A DNA stretch of 9,242 nt from Thermoleophilia bacterium (GTDB lineage Bacteria > Actinomycetota > Thermoleophilia > Gaiellales > Gaiellaceae): NCBI GenBank assembly GCA_016844515.1, contig JAERMP010000071.1, positions 1 through 9,242 of the forward strand. Reading direction: 5' to 3'. The translations under genes were made by a program, and so were the position numbers. Below the pieces are notes generated by a model. The model was not told where the DNA came from. It was given only the letters and a program-made list of their open reading frames with translations, and did not search any database. This document shows, piece by piece, positions 1-7,927 of this stretch (position 1 is the stretch's first letter; each line of letters opens with the position of its first letter).

Positions 1-1158
1 TTCCGTGAGCTCGGCGTGTCCGCGCGCGTTGTCGATGCGCTCGCCGCTCACTCCATCCACGCACCCTTCCCGGTGCAGTCCCTCGTCCTCCCCGACGCGA
101 TCGCCGGGCTCGATGTTCTCGCCAAGTCGCAGACCGGCTCGGGCAAGACGCTTGCCTTCGCGATTCCGATCGTCGAGCGGACGACCTCGAGCGACCGGCG
201 CCCCAGCGCGCTCGTCCTCGTACCAACGCGGGAGCTTGCGCTCCAGGTAACCGCGGAGTTCGCGGCGCTCGCCCCTGCGAACGGCCTTCGCGTCGCCGCC
301 GTCTACGGAGGTACGCCGCTTCGCTCACAGGCGGAGCGCGCCCGTACTGCGCACATCATCGTCGCCACACCCGGCAGGCTCCAGGATCTCGCCGATCGGC
401 GAATGCTCGATCTCTCTGCGATCAAGATCCTGGTTCTCGACGAGGCCGACCGGATGCTCGACATGGGCTTCAAGCCGCAGGTCGACAAGATCCTTCGGCT
501 CGTCCCCAAGAACCGCCAGACGATGTTCTTCTCGGCCACGCTCGACGGCGAGGTCGGCACGCTCGCGCGTTCGTACACGAGCAGCCCGTCCCACTTCGAG
601 TCTGAGCCACCCTCCGATCGCGAGTACGGCGACATCGCACATCGCTTCGTCGCCGTACGACCCGACACCAAGCTCGAGACACTCGTCCAGCACATCCGTG
701 AGAACGACGGACTGACGCTCGTCTTCGTCCGTACGAAGCGAGGCGCCGACAAGCTCGTCCGCAAGCTGGCCTTCCACGAGGTCGATGCGGTCGCGATGCA
801 CGGCGATCTCTCGCAGTCCGTGCGGCAGCGTGCGCTTCAGCGCTTCTCGAGCGGGAAGGTCTCGGTTCTCGTCGCGACTGACGTCGCCGCCCGAGGTCTG
901 GACATCGACGACATCGCCCACGTGATCAACTACGACCCGCCGGACGAGGACAAGGGCTACGTTCATCGCACCGGACGCACCGGTCGCTCGGGGCGAAGCG
1001 GTATTGCGATTACCTTCGTCCTCCCCGATCAGCAGGACGAGACGAGCCGGGTCGCGAATCGTCTTGGGCACCGCGAGCAGTTCGAGGAGGCAGGGCTCGA
1101 AACCGCTCGGCCACGGCTCGTCTATACGAGCCGCCGCGGCCGCCGCTCCAAGTGGTAA
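1..1158 (+). CDS. DEAD-box ATP-dependent RNA helicase, 5'-truncated by the window
   Basis: ATP-dependent RNA helicase acting in the cytoplasm on RNA duplexes (ribosome assembly, mRNA decay or cold adaptation; the exact role cannot be read here). The reading frame is open from base 1, giving 385 residues. It begins FRELGVS, the upstream aromatic part of the Q motif, followed by the Q itself (PVQS), so only a few N-terminal residues are probably missing; the internal GTG at 16 is not the true start. All core motifs are present in order: AKSQTGSGKT (residues 41-50, motif I), PTRELALQ (Ia), TPGR (Ib), DEAD (147-150), SAT (178-180), HGDLSQ, ATDVAARGLD (V) and HRTGRTGR (322-329, VI). The protein ends soon after the second RecA domain with a short basic tail (RRGRRSKW), so it lacks the long RNA-binding C-terminus of DeaD/CsdA and is closer to compact RhlE-like helicases. 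The next gene starts 63 bp downstream on the same strand. Confidence 0.97.
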   Translation, partial: FRELGVSARVVDALAAHSIHAPFPVQSLVLPDAIAGLDVLAKSQTGSGKTLAFAIPIVERTTSSDRRPSALVLVPTRELALQVTAEFAALAPANGLRVAAVYGGTPLRSQAERARTAHIIVATPGRLQDLADRRMLDLSAIKILVLDEADRMLDMGFKPQVDKILRLVPKNRQTMFFSATLDGEVGTLARSYTSSPSHFESEPPSDREYGDIAHRFVAVRPDTKLETLVQHIRENDGLTLVFVRTKRGADKLVRKLAFHEVDAVAMHGDLSQSVRQRALQRFSSGKVSVLVATDVAARGLDIDDIAHVINYDPPDEDKGYVHRTGRTGRSGRSGIAITFVLPDQQDETSRVANRLGHREQFEEAGLETARPRLVYTSRRGRRSKW

Positions 1159-1221
1159 CCGGCACTCCGTAGTTAGGCGCCGGGCTCTCGGTGAGCGCGC
1201 GGATGCGCTTTCCGGAGTCCG

Positions 1222-3867
1222 TTGCCAACATCGGAGGCCGTGGATAGTGGTGGGGCACCAACCAACCGCACACGCGATCCCGGCCCGGGCGCCGGTCTAA
1301 CCGGCGAAGAGGTTCTTTCGCGGCGGGCGCAGTTCGGCCCGAACGTGCTCGCCGAGCCGCCGAAGCCGTCCCATCTGCGCCAGTTCGGCGCGAACCTCGT
1401 CCACCTCTTCGCGCTGCTCCTCTGGCTGGGCGCGGTGCTGGCCTTACTCGGCGGGCTGCCAGAGCTCGCCGCCGCGATCGTCGTCGTGATCCTCGTCAAC
1501 GCCGTGTTCGCGTTCGCGCAGGAGTACCGGGCGGAGCGGGCGAGCGAGGCCCTGCGCAGAGTGCTCCCGCAGACCGCACGCGTGCGTCGCGACGGGCAGG
1601 AGCGCGAGATCTCGGCGGAGGAACTTGTTCCCGGCGATGTCGTCCTCCTCGTGCCGGGCGACCGCGTGAGCGCGGACGCCGAGGTCGTCACGCGGCACGA
1701 GCTGCGGGTCGACAACTCGACGCTTACCGGTGAGTCGCGCCCGGTCGAGCCGGAGCGGCTCGTCTTCGCGGGCACGCACGTCGTGCGCGGGACTGCGGTG
1801 GCCATCGTCGAGGCCACGGGGATGGCCACCGAGTTCGGGCGCATAGCGGAGCTGACTCAACAGGGTCGTGAGGACCCGAGCCCACTCGAGGTCGAGCTCC
1901 GCCGCGTGACGCGTCTCGTCGCGCTCATCTCGTTCGGGCTTGGCTCGCTCTTCTTCGTCGTCGCTGGCTTCCTCGGAATGGGCCTCCAGGAGCGGTTCGT
2001 GTTCGCGATCGGCGTCACCGTCGCGAACGTCCCGGAGGGACTGCTCCCGACCGTGACCCTCTCGCTCGCGCTCGGGACGCAGCGGATGGCGCGACGGAAC
2101 GCCCTCGTCCGCAGGCTCTCGTCGGTCGAGACTCTCGGCGAGACGACCGTAATCTGTACCGACAAGACCGGGACCCTCACCGAGAACGAGATGACCGTCG
2201 AGCGTATCTGGTCACCCGAGCACGGGTGGTTCGACGTCGAGGGCGCCGGGTACGAGCCGTTCGGTCGTTTCCTCCAGAACGGCGACGTGGCCGATCCACG
2301 GAAGCTCCGAGAGCTGCTGCGCTGCGGGCTCCTCTGCAACGACGCGCGGCTGACGGCCGGCGCCACGGGAATCGAGGTCCTCGGCGACCCGACGGAGGCG
2401 GCGATCGTGGTGGTCGCGGAGAAGGGCGGCCTGCGCCACGAGCAGGAGGCTGCACAGCGTCCGCGCGTGGGCGAGATCCCGTTCGATTCGATGCGGAAGC
2501 GGATGACGACCATCCATCTCTTCGGCGGACGCCGAATCGCCTACGTGAAGGGGGCTGCCGAGGTGATCGTCTCCCGGACGGGGCTGGATGCCAATGCGCA
2601 ACAAGCCGCCCTGGCCGCGGCCGAGGAGATGGAACGCAGCGCGTTGCGTGTACTCGCGCTCGCCCGGCGTGTCCTTCCCGAGGGCGTCGACCAACCGGAC
2701 GAGGTCGAGAGCGAGCTCGAGTTCCTGGGTGTCGTCGGGATGCTCGACCCGCCGCGGCCCGAAGTTCCTGCTGCGATCGCGAGCTGCAGGGCGGCGGGGA
2801 TCCGCGTGATCATGGTCACCGGGGACAGCGGCTACACCGCAGAGGCTGTCGCGCGGCGCATCGGACTCGTGCACGACGAGGCGCACGTGATCGGGCCGGC
2901 CGAGCTCGACGCTGTGAGCGACGACACGCTCCTCGAGCGGCTCGCGGAGCGCGACGTGATCTTCGCCCGCATCTCCCCCGAGCAGAAGCTCCGCCTCGCA
3001 CGCGTCCTGCGCGCAGGCGGGGAGATTGTCGCGATGACCGGGGACGGCGTGAACGACGCTCCGGCCCTGAAGGAGGCAGACATCGGCATCGCGATGGGAA
3101 GGTCGGGCACCGACGTCGCGCGCGAGACGGCGGACATGGTGCTCCTCGACGACAACTTCGCCTCGATCGTCGCCGCGGTCGAGGAGGGGCGCGCCGTCTA
3201 CGACAACATCAGGCGCTTCGCCGCGTACCACTTCTGCTCGAACGTCGGCGAGCTGGTCCCGTTCCTTGTCTGGGGCATCTCGGGAGGGGCGATTCCGCTG
3301 CCCCTCACCGTGATGCAGGTGCTCGCGATCGACCTCGGGACGGACATGCTCCCCGCGATCGCCCTCGGGACCGAGCGCGCCGAGCCGGGGACGATGATGC
3401 GGCCTCCGCGCCCGCGCGGCGAACGGCTCCTCTCGAGACGGGTTCTCGCGCGCGTCTACGGATTCGTCGGCCTGCTCGAAGGAATCGGTGCGATGACCAG
3501 CTTCTTCGTGGGCTACCTGCTCGGCGGTTGGCGCCCGCCCGGCGCGCTTCCGGACACGGGCACGGCCTATCTCCAAGCGACGACGATGACGCAGACCGCG
3601 ATCGTCATGGGCCAGGTCGGCGCCGGGCAGGCCATGCGCACGGAACGGCGGTCCGTGTTCTCGATCGGGCTCACCTCGAACCGGTTTCTCCTCGCTGGAA
3701 TCGCGTTCGAGCTGGCACTCGCCCTCGCCCTTGTCTACGTGCCCGGGCTGAACACCGTCTTCCATCAAGCGCCGATCCCCTGGTGGTGGTGGGTCGCGCT
3801 CATTGTCTGGGCCCCGATCGTCTTCTTCGCAGAGGAGGCGCGCAAGGCCTTGCTACGTCGGCGTTAG
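1222..3867 (+). CDS. P-type cation-transporting ATPase, P2C (Na,K/H,K-ATPase-like) type
   Basis: Membrane cation pump of 881 residues driven by ATP through an aspartyl-phosphate. Seen: actuator loop TGES (169-172); M4 VANVPEGLL with E272; phosphorylation site DKTGT with D314; nucleotide-site KGA (443-445); TGD (533-535); hinge TGDGVND (606-612); M5 with Y669, S673, N674, E677; M6 IDLGTD with D704 and D708; four further C-terminal membrane segments ending [11 protein letters not shown]. From memory, M4-M10 align almost without gaps to animal Na,K-ATPase alpha, more closely than to SERCA-type P2A pumps (which have IPEGLP in M4). The Na,K site III aspartate of M8 is Ala801 here, while the neighbouring Gln (Q798) and the M9 Glu (E830) are kept. 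The start is TTG at 1222 with GGAG at 1214-1217, only 4 nt away. GTG at 1240 is an alternative but has a poor spacing, so the start is less sure than the gene. The family is certain; the transported ion (Na+, K+, H+ or Ca2+) is not. Confidence 0.95.
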   Translation: MPTSEAVDSGGAPTNRTRDPGPGAGLTGEEVLSRRAQFGPNVLAEPPKPSHLRQFGANLVHLFALLLWLGAVLALLGGLPELAAAIVVVILVNAVFAFAQEYRAERASEALRRVLPQTARVRRDGQEREISAEELVPGDVVLLVPGDRVSADAEVVTRHELRVDNSTLTGESRPVEPERLVFAGTHVVRGTAVAIVEATGMATEFGRIAELTQQGREDPSPLEVELRRVTRLVALISFGLGSLFFVVAGFLGMGLQERFVFAIGVTVANVPEGLLPTVTLSLALGTQRMARRNALVRRLSSVETLGETTVICTDKTGTLTENEMTVERIWSPEHGWFDVEGAGYEPFGRFLQNGDVADPRKLRELLRCGLLCNDARLTAGATGIEVLGDPTEAAIVVVAEKGGLRHEQEAAQRPRVGEIPFDSMRKRMTTIHLFGGRRIAYVKGAAEVIVSRTGLDANAQQAALAAAEEMERSALRVLALARRVLPEGVDQPDEVESELEFLGVVGMLDPPRPEVPAAIASCRAAGIRVIMVTGDSGYTAEAVARRIGLVHDEAHVIGPAELDAVSDDTLLERLAERDVIFARISPEQKLRLARVLRAGGEIVAMTGDGVNDAPALKEADIGIAMGRSGTDVARETADMVLLDDNFASIVAAVEEGRAVYDNIRRFAAYHFCSNVGELVPFLVWGISGGAIPLPLTVMQVLAIDLGTDMLPAIALGTERAEPGTMMRPPRPRGERLLSRRVLARVYGFVGLLEGIGAMTSFFVGYLLGGWRPPGALPDTGTAYLQATTMTQTAIVMGQVGAGQAMRTERRSVFSIGLTSNRFLLAGIAFELALALALVYVPGLNTVFHQAPIPWWWWVALIVWAPIVFFAEEARKALLRRR

Positions 3868-3870
3868 ACT
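3865..3870 (+). promoter_or_regulatory. Putative -10 box for a leaderless transcript of the 3878 gene
   Basis: TAGACT matches the actinobacterial TANNNT -10 pattern and lies 7 nt before the GTG at 3878, so transcription would begin at or next to the start codon. The box includes the TAG stop codon of the P-type ATPase. No clear -35 is seen, and there is no Shine-Dalgarno sequence before the GTG, which fits a leaderless mRNA. Translational coupling to the ATPase is the alternative. Confidence 0.45.
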
Positions 3871-3877
3871 CGGCCTC

Positions 3878-4450
3878 GTGCGGAGGAACTGGTTCATCGC
3901 CGCGATCGTGTTCGGGATCGTCTCCATCGCAGTGGCAGCCCTTCTCATGCGCCTGACCGAGGACGACAGCGGACAGCCGTCGGCAACCGAATGGGCCGAC
4001 TCGGTCTGCACGAGTCTCTCCACGTGGCGCTCCTCGATCACCGCGATCTCCGATGCCGGCAGCGAAACGTTGACATCGGAGTCGTTGAAGCAATCCCTGG
4101 CCGACGCGACGACCGCCACCGAAACGCTCGTCGACGACTTACAGGCTCTCGGCCCGCCAGACCTCGACGCCGGCGGCGACCTGAAGCAGCAGCTCGATTC
4201 GGCCGCCGCGGAGATCGAGTCGAGCTTCGACACCCTGAAGCAGGGCGCCGAAGCTGCAACCGACGCGGATTCGCCCGCCGACCTCCTCCAGGCACTCGCT
4301 GCTCTCGCGCCACAGTTTCAGGCTCTGCTCGACACGATCTCCACGACGGTCGACGATCTTCAGGCGAACGTCGGAGAGGACGCGAAAGCCGAGTTGCAAC
4401 AGGCGTTCGAGAGTTCCGCCTCGTGTCAGCAGCTTCAGGCGGACAGTTAA
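3878..4450 (+). CDS. Small single-pass membrane protein with exported helical domain, unknown function
   Basis: I do not recognise a named family. The protein is 190 residues: a short basic cytoplasmic start (MRRNW), one hydrophobic segment (about residues 5-24), then an acidic, Ala/Leu/Gln/Asp/Ser-rich domain predicted to be helical and possibly coiled-coil, outside the membrane. It has two cysteines, C44 (WADSVC) and C183 (SASCQQL), near the two ends of the exported domain; they could form a disulfide closing a helical bundle. No lipobox is visible, so it is more likely anchored by an uncleaved N-terminal segment. The frame is open further upstream inside the ATPase gene, but GTG 3878 is chosen because it immediately precedes the basic-plus-hydrophobic signal anchor and follows a -10-like box. 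It begins 10 bp after the ATPase stop, which suggests but does not prove a role with that pump. Confidence 0.78.
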   Translation: MRRNWFIAAIVFGIVSIAVAALLMRLTEDDSGQPSATEWADSVCTSLSTWRSSITAISDAGSETLTSESLKQSLADATTATETLVDDLQALGPPDLDAGGDLKQQLDSAAAEIESSFDTLKQGAEAATDADSPADLLQALAALAPQFQALLDTISTTVDDLQANVGEDAKAELQQAFESSASCQQLQADS

Positions 4451-4501
4451 GAAAGCGCGTATTCGCCCGAGAAGGTTGGCGAGCGACGATATCCCGGCGG
4501 C

Positions 4502-4507
4502 TACCAT
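4502..4507 (+). promoter_or_regulatory. Putative -10 box for the leaderless metallopeptidase gene
   Basis: TACCAT fits TANNNT and its last T is exactly 7 positions before the G of the GTG start at 4514, predicting transcription from the first base of the codon. A possible -35, TTGGCG at 4476-4481, is 20 nt away, longer than ideal. No purine-rich ribosome-binding site precedes the start. The 63 bp gap at 4451-4513 contains nothing else I recognise. Confidence 0.5.
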
Positions 4508-4513
4508 CCCGGC

Positions 4514-5182
4514 GTGAGCTTGTTCCTTATCGCGTTCGTAGTACCGATGGTCATCGGCTTCTGGGCGCAGCATCGGGTGAAGACCACATTTGCGCGCAAC
4601 CTCGAGGTACCGGTTGCCAATGGCATGACGGGTGCTCAGGTCGCGCGTCGCATCCTCGACGCGAACGGTCTGAACGAGGTGCCGGTCGAGGAGACACCGG
4701 GCTCCCTCTCGGACCACTACGACCCGCGCAGCAAGTCAGTCCACCTCTCGCCCGAGGTGTTCCGTGGGGTCTCGATCGCGTCCACGGCAGTCGGTGCGCA
4801 CGAGGTCGGCCACGCGATTCAGCATGCCAAGTCGTACGCGTTCTTCCGGTTCCGCAGCGCAATGTTCCCGGCGGTGCAGTTCGCCTCGAACATCTGGATG
4901 CTCTTCCTGATCGGCGGCATCTTCTTCAAGATCGCGGGCTTCATCGTCCTCGCCGTCGCGCTCTACGCCGTCGCTGTCCTCTTCACAATCGTCACGCTTC
5001 CTGTCGAATTCGATGCATCGAGCCGCGCCAAGCGCCAACTCGGCGATCTCGGCCTGGTGGCCGCGACCGAGGGCGCTGGCGTGAAGAGCGTCCTCAAGGC
5101 GGCCGCCTGGACGTACGTCGCGGGTGCGCTGGCAGCGGTGGCGATGCTGCTGTACTACCTGTCGATGCTGCAAAACCGGTAG
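4514..5182 (+). CDS. Membrane zinc metallopeptidase, YugP-like (Pfam Zn_peptidase_2 type)
   Basis: Predicted membrane-bound neutral zinc protease of 222 residues, the normal size for the YugP-like family; physiological substrates of the family are poorly known. Seen: an N-terminal hydrophobic segment (about residues 2-17), the zinc-binding and catalytic motif HEVGH (residues 96-100, E97 catalytic) in a VGAHEVGHAIQH context, two closely spaced hydrophobic segments around residues 125-157, an LPVEFDAS motif in which E165 is the likely third zinc ligand, and a C-terminal hydrophobic segment (about 190-214). The region before the HExxH (SDHYDPRSKSVHLSPEV) is typical of the family. The GTG start at 4514 gives the expected short N-terminus before the first membrane segment and is supported by the -10-like box just upstream. 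It is the last gene of the + strand run and faces the ABC exporter genes tail to tail. Confidence 0.93.
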   Translation: MSLFLIAFVVPMVIGFWAQHRVKTTFARNLEVPVANGMTGAQVARRILDANGLNEVPVEETPGSLSDHYDPRSKSVHLSPEVFRGVSIASTAVGAHEVGHAIQHAKSYAFFRFRSAMFPAVQFASNIWMLFLIGGIFFKIAGFIVLAVALYAVAVLFTIVTLPVEFDASSRAKRQLGDLGLVAATEGAGVKSVLKAAAWTYVAGALAAVAMLLYYLSMLQNR

Positions 5183-5200
5183 GCGCGAGCTGCCTGTATA

Positions 5201-5235
5201 GGCGAGTTGTACCTCGCCCCTACCAGGTGAGGTAC
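5201..5235. terminator. Overlapping hairpins in the convergent gap, possible bidirectional terminator
   Basis: Between two convergent genes (stops at 5182 and 5251) are two mutually exclusive stems. One is GGCGAG (5201-5206) with CTCGCC (5213-5218) around a 6-nt loop. The other is GTACCTC (5209-5215) with GAGGTAC (5229-5235) around a 13-nt loop. They share bases 5209-5218, so only one can form at a time. No U-tract follows on either strand, so intrinsic termination is uncertain; the position is the main argument for a terminator role. Confidence 0.45.
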
Positions 5236-5250
5236 CCGGTCCGGCCTTGC

Positions 5251-5993
5251 CTACCTCTCGCGCGGCATCCAGGTAAAGCGGCGCAGCGCCACCGCGAGAC
5301 CCGCGATCCCCCATGCGGCAATCACGCCGAGCGCCTTCGGGTCGGCGAACAGGGACTCGCCGCCCAGGTAGACGCCGTTGACGATGTCGAGGAAGTAGGT
5401 CAAGGGCAGGACGTCTGCGATCGCCTGCAAGAAGGGCGGGAACTCACGGGTCGGCCCGAACGACCCCGAGAGAAACGCCATCGGCAGCACGATCACGTTG
5501 ACGACTGCGGAGACGCCTTCGGCGGACCGGATCAGGGCGACTGCACCGAGACCGAGACCGGCGAAACAGGCGACTCCGAGAACGATTGCTCCGGCGAAGC
5601 CGAGCCAGTTCGCCGGCATGCTCGCGCCGAAGGCGAAGTTGCCGAGGACGAGGAGCGCGACCGCCTGGAGCGCGAAGACCACGAGGGTGGAGAGGAGCAC
5701 GGCCGTGATGTACGCCCAGGGTGGAAGCGGGGTCGAGCGCAGGCGCTTGAGGATGCCGGCCTCCCGACGAATGACGAGGGTGATCGCGAGCCCACCGAAC
5801 GCCGTGTTCATGGCGCCGTACCCGAAGAGCCCCGCGAGGAGCACGTCGGCCGCGGGAACGCCTCCGATCTCGTCCGAGTACACCGAGCTCAGGAGGGCGT
5901 AGAGGAGCAGCGGGAAGATGAAGACGAAGATCGCGGCCTCGCGGCTGCGCCAGAAGATCCGCTGCTCGAACGCCAGTTGGTGTGCCAGATAGG

Positions 5994-5997
<4 letters not shown>
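5251..5997 (-). CDS. ABC-2 type exporter permease
   Basis: Membrane component of an ABC exporter, 248 residues, the usual size for single ABC-2 (DrrB-like) permeases. It has a cytoplasmic amphipathic start (FEQRIFWRSREA), a first membrane segment (FVFIFPLLLYALLSSV), a second in the GLFGYGAMNTAFGG region, the cytoplasmic signature REAGILKRLRSTPLPPW, then four more hydrophobic segments, and between the last two of the six the LPLTYFLDIVNGVYLGG region common near the end of this family. The start is GTG (5997-5995), which overlaps the TGA of the ATPase gene by 4 nt (GTGA). GAGGAG at 6008-6003 gives a ribosome-binding site 5 nt before it. It is translationally coupled to the ATPase and pairs with it to form the transporter, probably as a dimer of each. 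The exported substrate (drug, lipid or peptide) cannot be read from the sequence. Confidence 0.93.
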
Positions 5998-6848
<851 letters not shown>

Positions 6849-6856
6849 GGCCGGAG

Positions 6857-6862
6857 ACGATA
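6857..6862 (-). promoter_or_regulatory. Putative -10 box for the ABC exporter operon
   Basis: Read on the minus strand, TATCGT fits TANNNT and lies 8 nt before the GTG at 6848. This would give a leaderless mRNA or one with only one to a few leader bases. No Shine-Dalgarno sequence is obvious and no good -35 is seen. The hairpin cluster lies upstream of this site and so would not be in the exporter mRNA. Confidence 0.42.
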
Positions 6863-6981
6863 TGCGCACGAAGCACCCGGGAGGAGCTTGTTGCGATAGC
6901 GAAGCGCCGCGGCTGCGGAAGCGGCCGCCTTCAGGGAAGGCGCGGAGCGCCTTGTCCGCAACGCGGACCAGGGGAAGGGGT

Positions 6982-7007
6982 CTGGGGGAACCGGGAGGTT
7001 CCCCCAG
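6982..7007. repeat. Perfect 11-bp inverted repeat, loop GGGA
   Basis: CTGGGGGAACC (6982-6992) and GGTTCCCCCAG (6997-7007) pair without mismatch around a 4-nt GGGA loop. There is no T-run after it on either strand and no gene ending nearby, so an intrinsic terminator is unlikely. It is part of the five-hairpin cluster. Confidence 0.85.
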
Positions 7008-7017
7008 CATCGACCTG

Positions 7018-7049
7018 CGACCGGAATCCGCGCGAGCGGATTCCGGTCG
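7018..7049. repeat. Perfect 14-bp inverted repeat, loop GCGA, just upstream of the phzF -10 box
   Basis: CGACCGGAATCCGC (7018-7031) and its exact reverse complement (7036-7049) flank a 4-nt GCGA loop. The right arm ends 8 nt before the TATGGT at 7058 and covers where a -35 would sit. It could therefore be an operator for a dimeric regulator, a cruciform, or the last hairpin of the upstream structured element. Confidence 0.85.
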
Positions 7050-7057
7050 GCCAGAGA

Positions 7058-7063
7058 TATGGT
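7058..7063 (+). promoter_or_regulatory. Putative -10 box for a leaderless phzF-herA transcript
   Basis: TATGGT fits TANNNT, and its last T is exactly 7 positions before the G of GTG 7070, the same geometry as at 4502-4514. No Shine-Dalgarno precedes the GTG. The expected -35 position (about 7034-7041) lies in the loop and right arm of the 14-bp palindrome and does not resemble TTGACA, which hints at activator or repressor control. Confidence 0.5.
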
Positions 7064-7069
7064 GGCGCC

Positions 7070-7927
7070 GTGCCGACGCTCCGCTACGTCGTCGTCGACG
7101 TCTTCACGGATCGCGCGCTCGCGGGCAACCAGCTCGCGGTCTTCACCGACGGACGCGGCGTCGACGCCGAGACGATGCAAGCACTTGCGCTCGAGATTGG
7201 CTTCTCGGAGACGGTGTTCGTACTTCCGGCAGAGCACGGCGGCACCGCTCGCATTCGGATCTTCACACCGTCGTCAGAGCTCCCGTTCGCCGGTCATCCG
7301 ATTCTCGGGTCGGCCTGGGTGCTTGCGGCGCCGCTGCAGCGCGCGGTCATCGAGCTCGAGACCGGGCGAGGGACGATTCCCGTCGAGATGGAGCGGGGCG
7401 AGTCAGGGGCGCTCGTCTTCGGGCGCATGGTGCAGCCGATTCCCACAGTCGAACCCTTCTCCGACCCGGCAGCGCTATTCGCTGCGCTCGGCATCACCGG
7501 TTCGGCGCTCCCCGTCGAGGGCTACGACAACGGGGCTCTACACACGTTCGTCGTGCTCGACTCGCGCGACGCCGTCGGAACGTTACGGCCGGACTTGAAC
7601 GCGCTCGCCGATCTCGATGTCATGGCGAGTTGCATCGCCGGCACAGGAACGTCATGGAAGACGCGAATGTTCGCTCCCCTGCACGGGGTACCCGAGGATG
7701 CTGCGACAGGCTCGGCTGCCGGCCCCCTCGCGTGCCATGTCTGTCGCCACGGTCTCGTGCCCTGGGGAACCGAGATCGAGATCTCGCAAGGTGATGAGAT
7801 CGGGAGGCCGTCCACGCTGTACGCGCGGGCAGACGGAAGCGATGCGGGAATCGAGCGGGTCGAGGTCGGCGGGCGAGCGGTCGTCGTCGCGCGCGGCGAG
7901 TTCCGCCTCGATGGGAGGGTTAGCTGA
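7070..7927 (+). CDS. PhzF-family epimerase/isomerase
   Basis: Cytoplasmic enzyme of 285 residues with the diaminopimelate-epimerase fold; family members isomerise or tautomerise small metabolites, as PhzF does with trans-2,3-dihydro-3-hydroxyanthranilate in phenazine synthesis. Seen: the N-terminal YVVVDVFTDRALAGNQLAVF; EIGFSETVFV with E47, the equivalent of PhzF catalytic Glu45; the FTPSSELPFAGHPILGSA block (about 65-82); and PEDAATGSAAG (208-218), the second-domain signature. No other phenazine gene is in the window, so a phenazine role is not supported and the substrate is unknown. Start choice: GTG 7070 gives exactly the family N-terminus (MPTLRYVVVDVFT) and follows a -10-like box; the frame stays open upstream through the hairpin cluster but without family-like residues. 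Its TGA stop overlaps the ATG of the next gene by one base. Confidence 0.95.
   Translation: MPTLRYVVVDVFTDRALAGNQLAVFTDGRGVDAETMQALALEIGFSETVFVLPAEHGGTARIRIFTPSSELPFAGHPILGSAWVLAAPLQRAVIELETGRGTIPVEMERGESGALVFGRMVQPIPTVEPFSDPAALFAALGITGSALPVEGYDNGALHTFVVLDSRDAVGTLRPDLNALADLDVMASCIAGTGTSWKTRMFAPLHGVPEDAATGSAAGPLACHVCRHGLVPWGTEIEISQGDEIGRPSTLYARADGSDAGIERVEVGGRAVVVARGEFRLDGRVS
7913..7918 (+). promoter_or_regulatory. Strong ribosome-binding site of the HerA-like gene
   Basis: GGGAGG inside the end of phzF lies 8 nt before ATG 7927. It decides for this ATG over the in-frame ATG at 7948, and together with the TGATGA overlap indicates coupled translation with phzF. Confidence 0.7.

Larger units (their letters stand above)
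6901..7049 (+). other. Cluster of five tandem hairpins between divergent genes (possible structured RNA or dispersed repeat)
   Basis: Non-coding stretch in the 221 bp gap between the ABC operon and phzF. The stems, in order: GCGGCTGC/GCGGCCGC (6909-6928, one U-G pair, loop GGAA); AAGGCGC/GCGCCTT (6937-6953, loop gga); GTCCGC/GCGGAC (6954-6968, loop aac); CTGGGGGAACC/GGTTCCCCCAG (6982-7007, loop GGGA); and a 14-bp stem (7018-7049, loop GCGA). GAAG (6901-6904) and CTTC (6929-6932) could extend the first stem across a bulge. Read on the + strand, three loops are GNRA tetraloops; on the other strand they are not. I cannot match it to a known RNA family or riboswitch. Possible natures: a small RNA, a multi-hairpin REP/MITE-like repeat, or a regulatory region of phzF. 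The strand is inferred from the loops only. Confidence 0.6.

Noticed and set aside
16..1158. GTG at 16 as the start of the helicase
   Set aside because: The frame is open to base 1, and the residues before 16 (FRELG) are the conserved beginning of the Q motif, so the true start is upstream of the window.
1159..1221. Terminator between the helicase and the P-type ATPase (CCGGC 1159-1163 with GCCGG 1181-1185)
   Set aside because: The stem is only 5 bp with a 17-nt loop and has no U-tract, so nothing firm can be said about this gap beyond the weak GGAG before the TTG start.
2212..3768. A 518-codon open frame on the minus strand across the P-type ATPase gene
   Set aside because: It is antisense to a clear conserved gene, has a low-complexity R/D/E/H-rich translation with no recognisable domain, and is explained by the G/C third-position bias of the real frame.
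6849..7010. N-terminal extension of the ABC ATPase through the hairpin region (start near 7010)
   Set aside because: The extra 54 residues show no ABC-family sequence and fall on the palindromes; GTG 6848 gives the normal N-terminus and has a -10-like box.
6901..7049. CRISPR array or intrinsic terminators in the hairpin cluster
   Set aside because: The hairpins have different sequences and no regular repeat-spacer pattern. No gene ends into the region on either strand and no T-runs follow the stems.
6901..7049. Insertion sequence or a guide RNA of an IS200/IS605-type element
   Set aside because: Hairpin-rich ends would fit, but no transposase or TnpB/IscB fragment, target duplication or element boundary is visible in the window.
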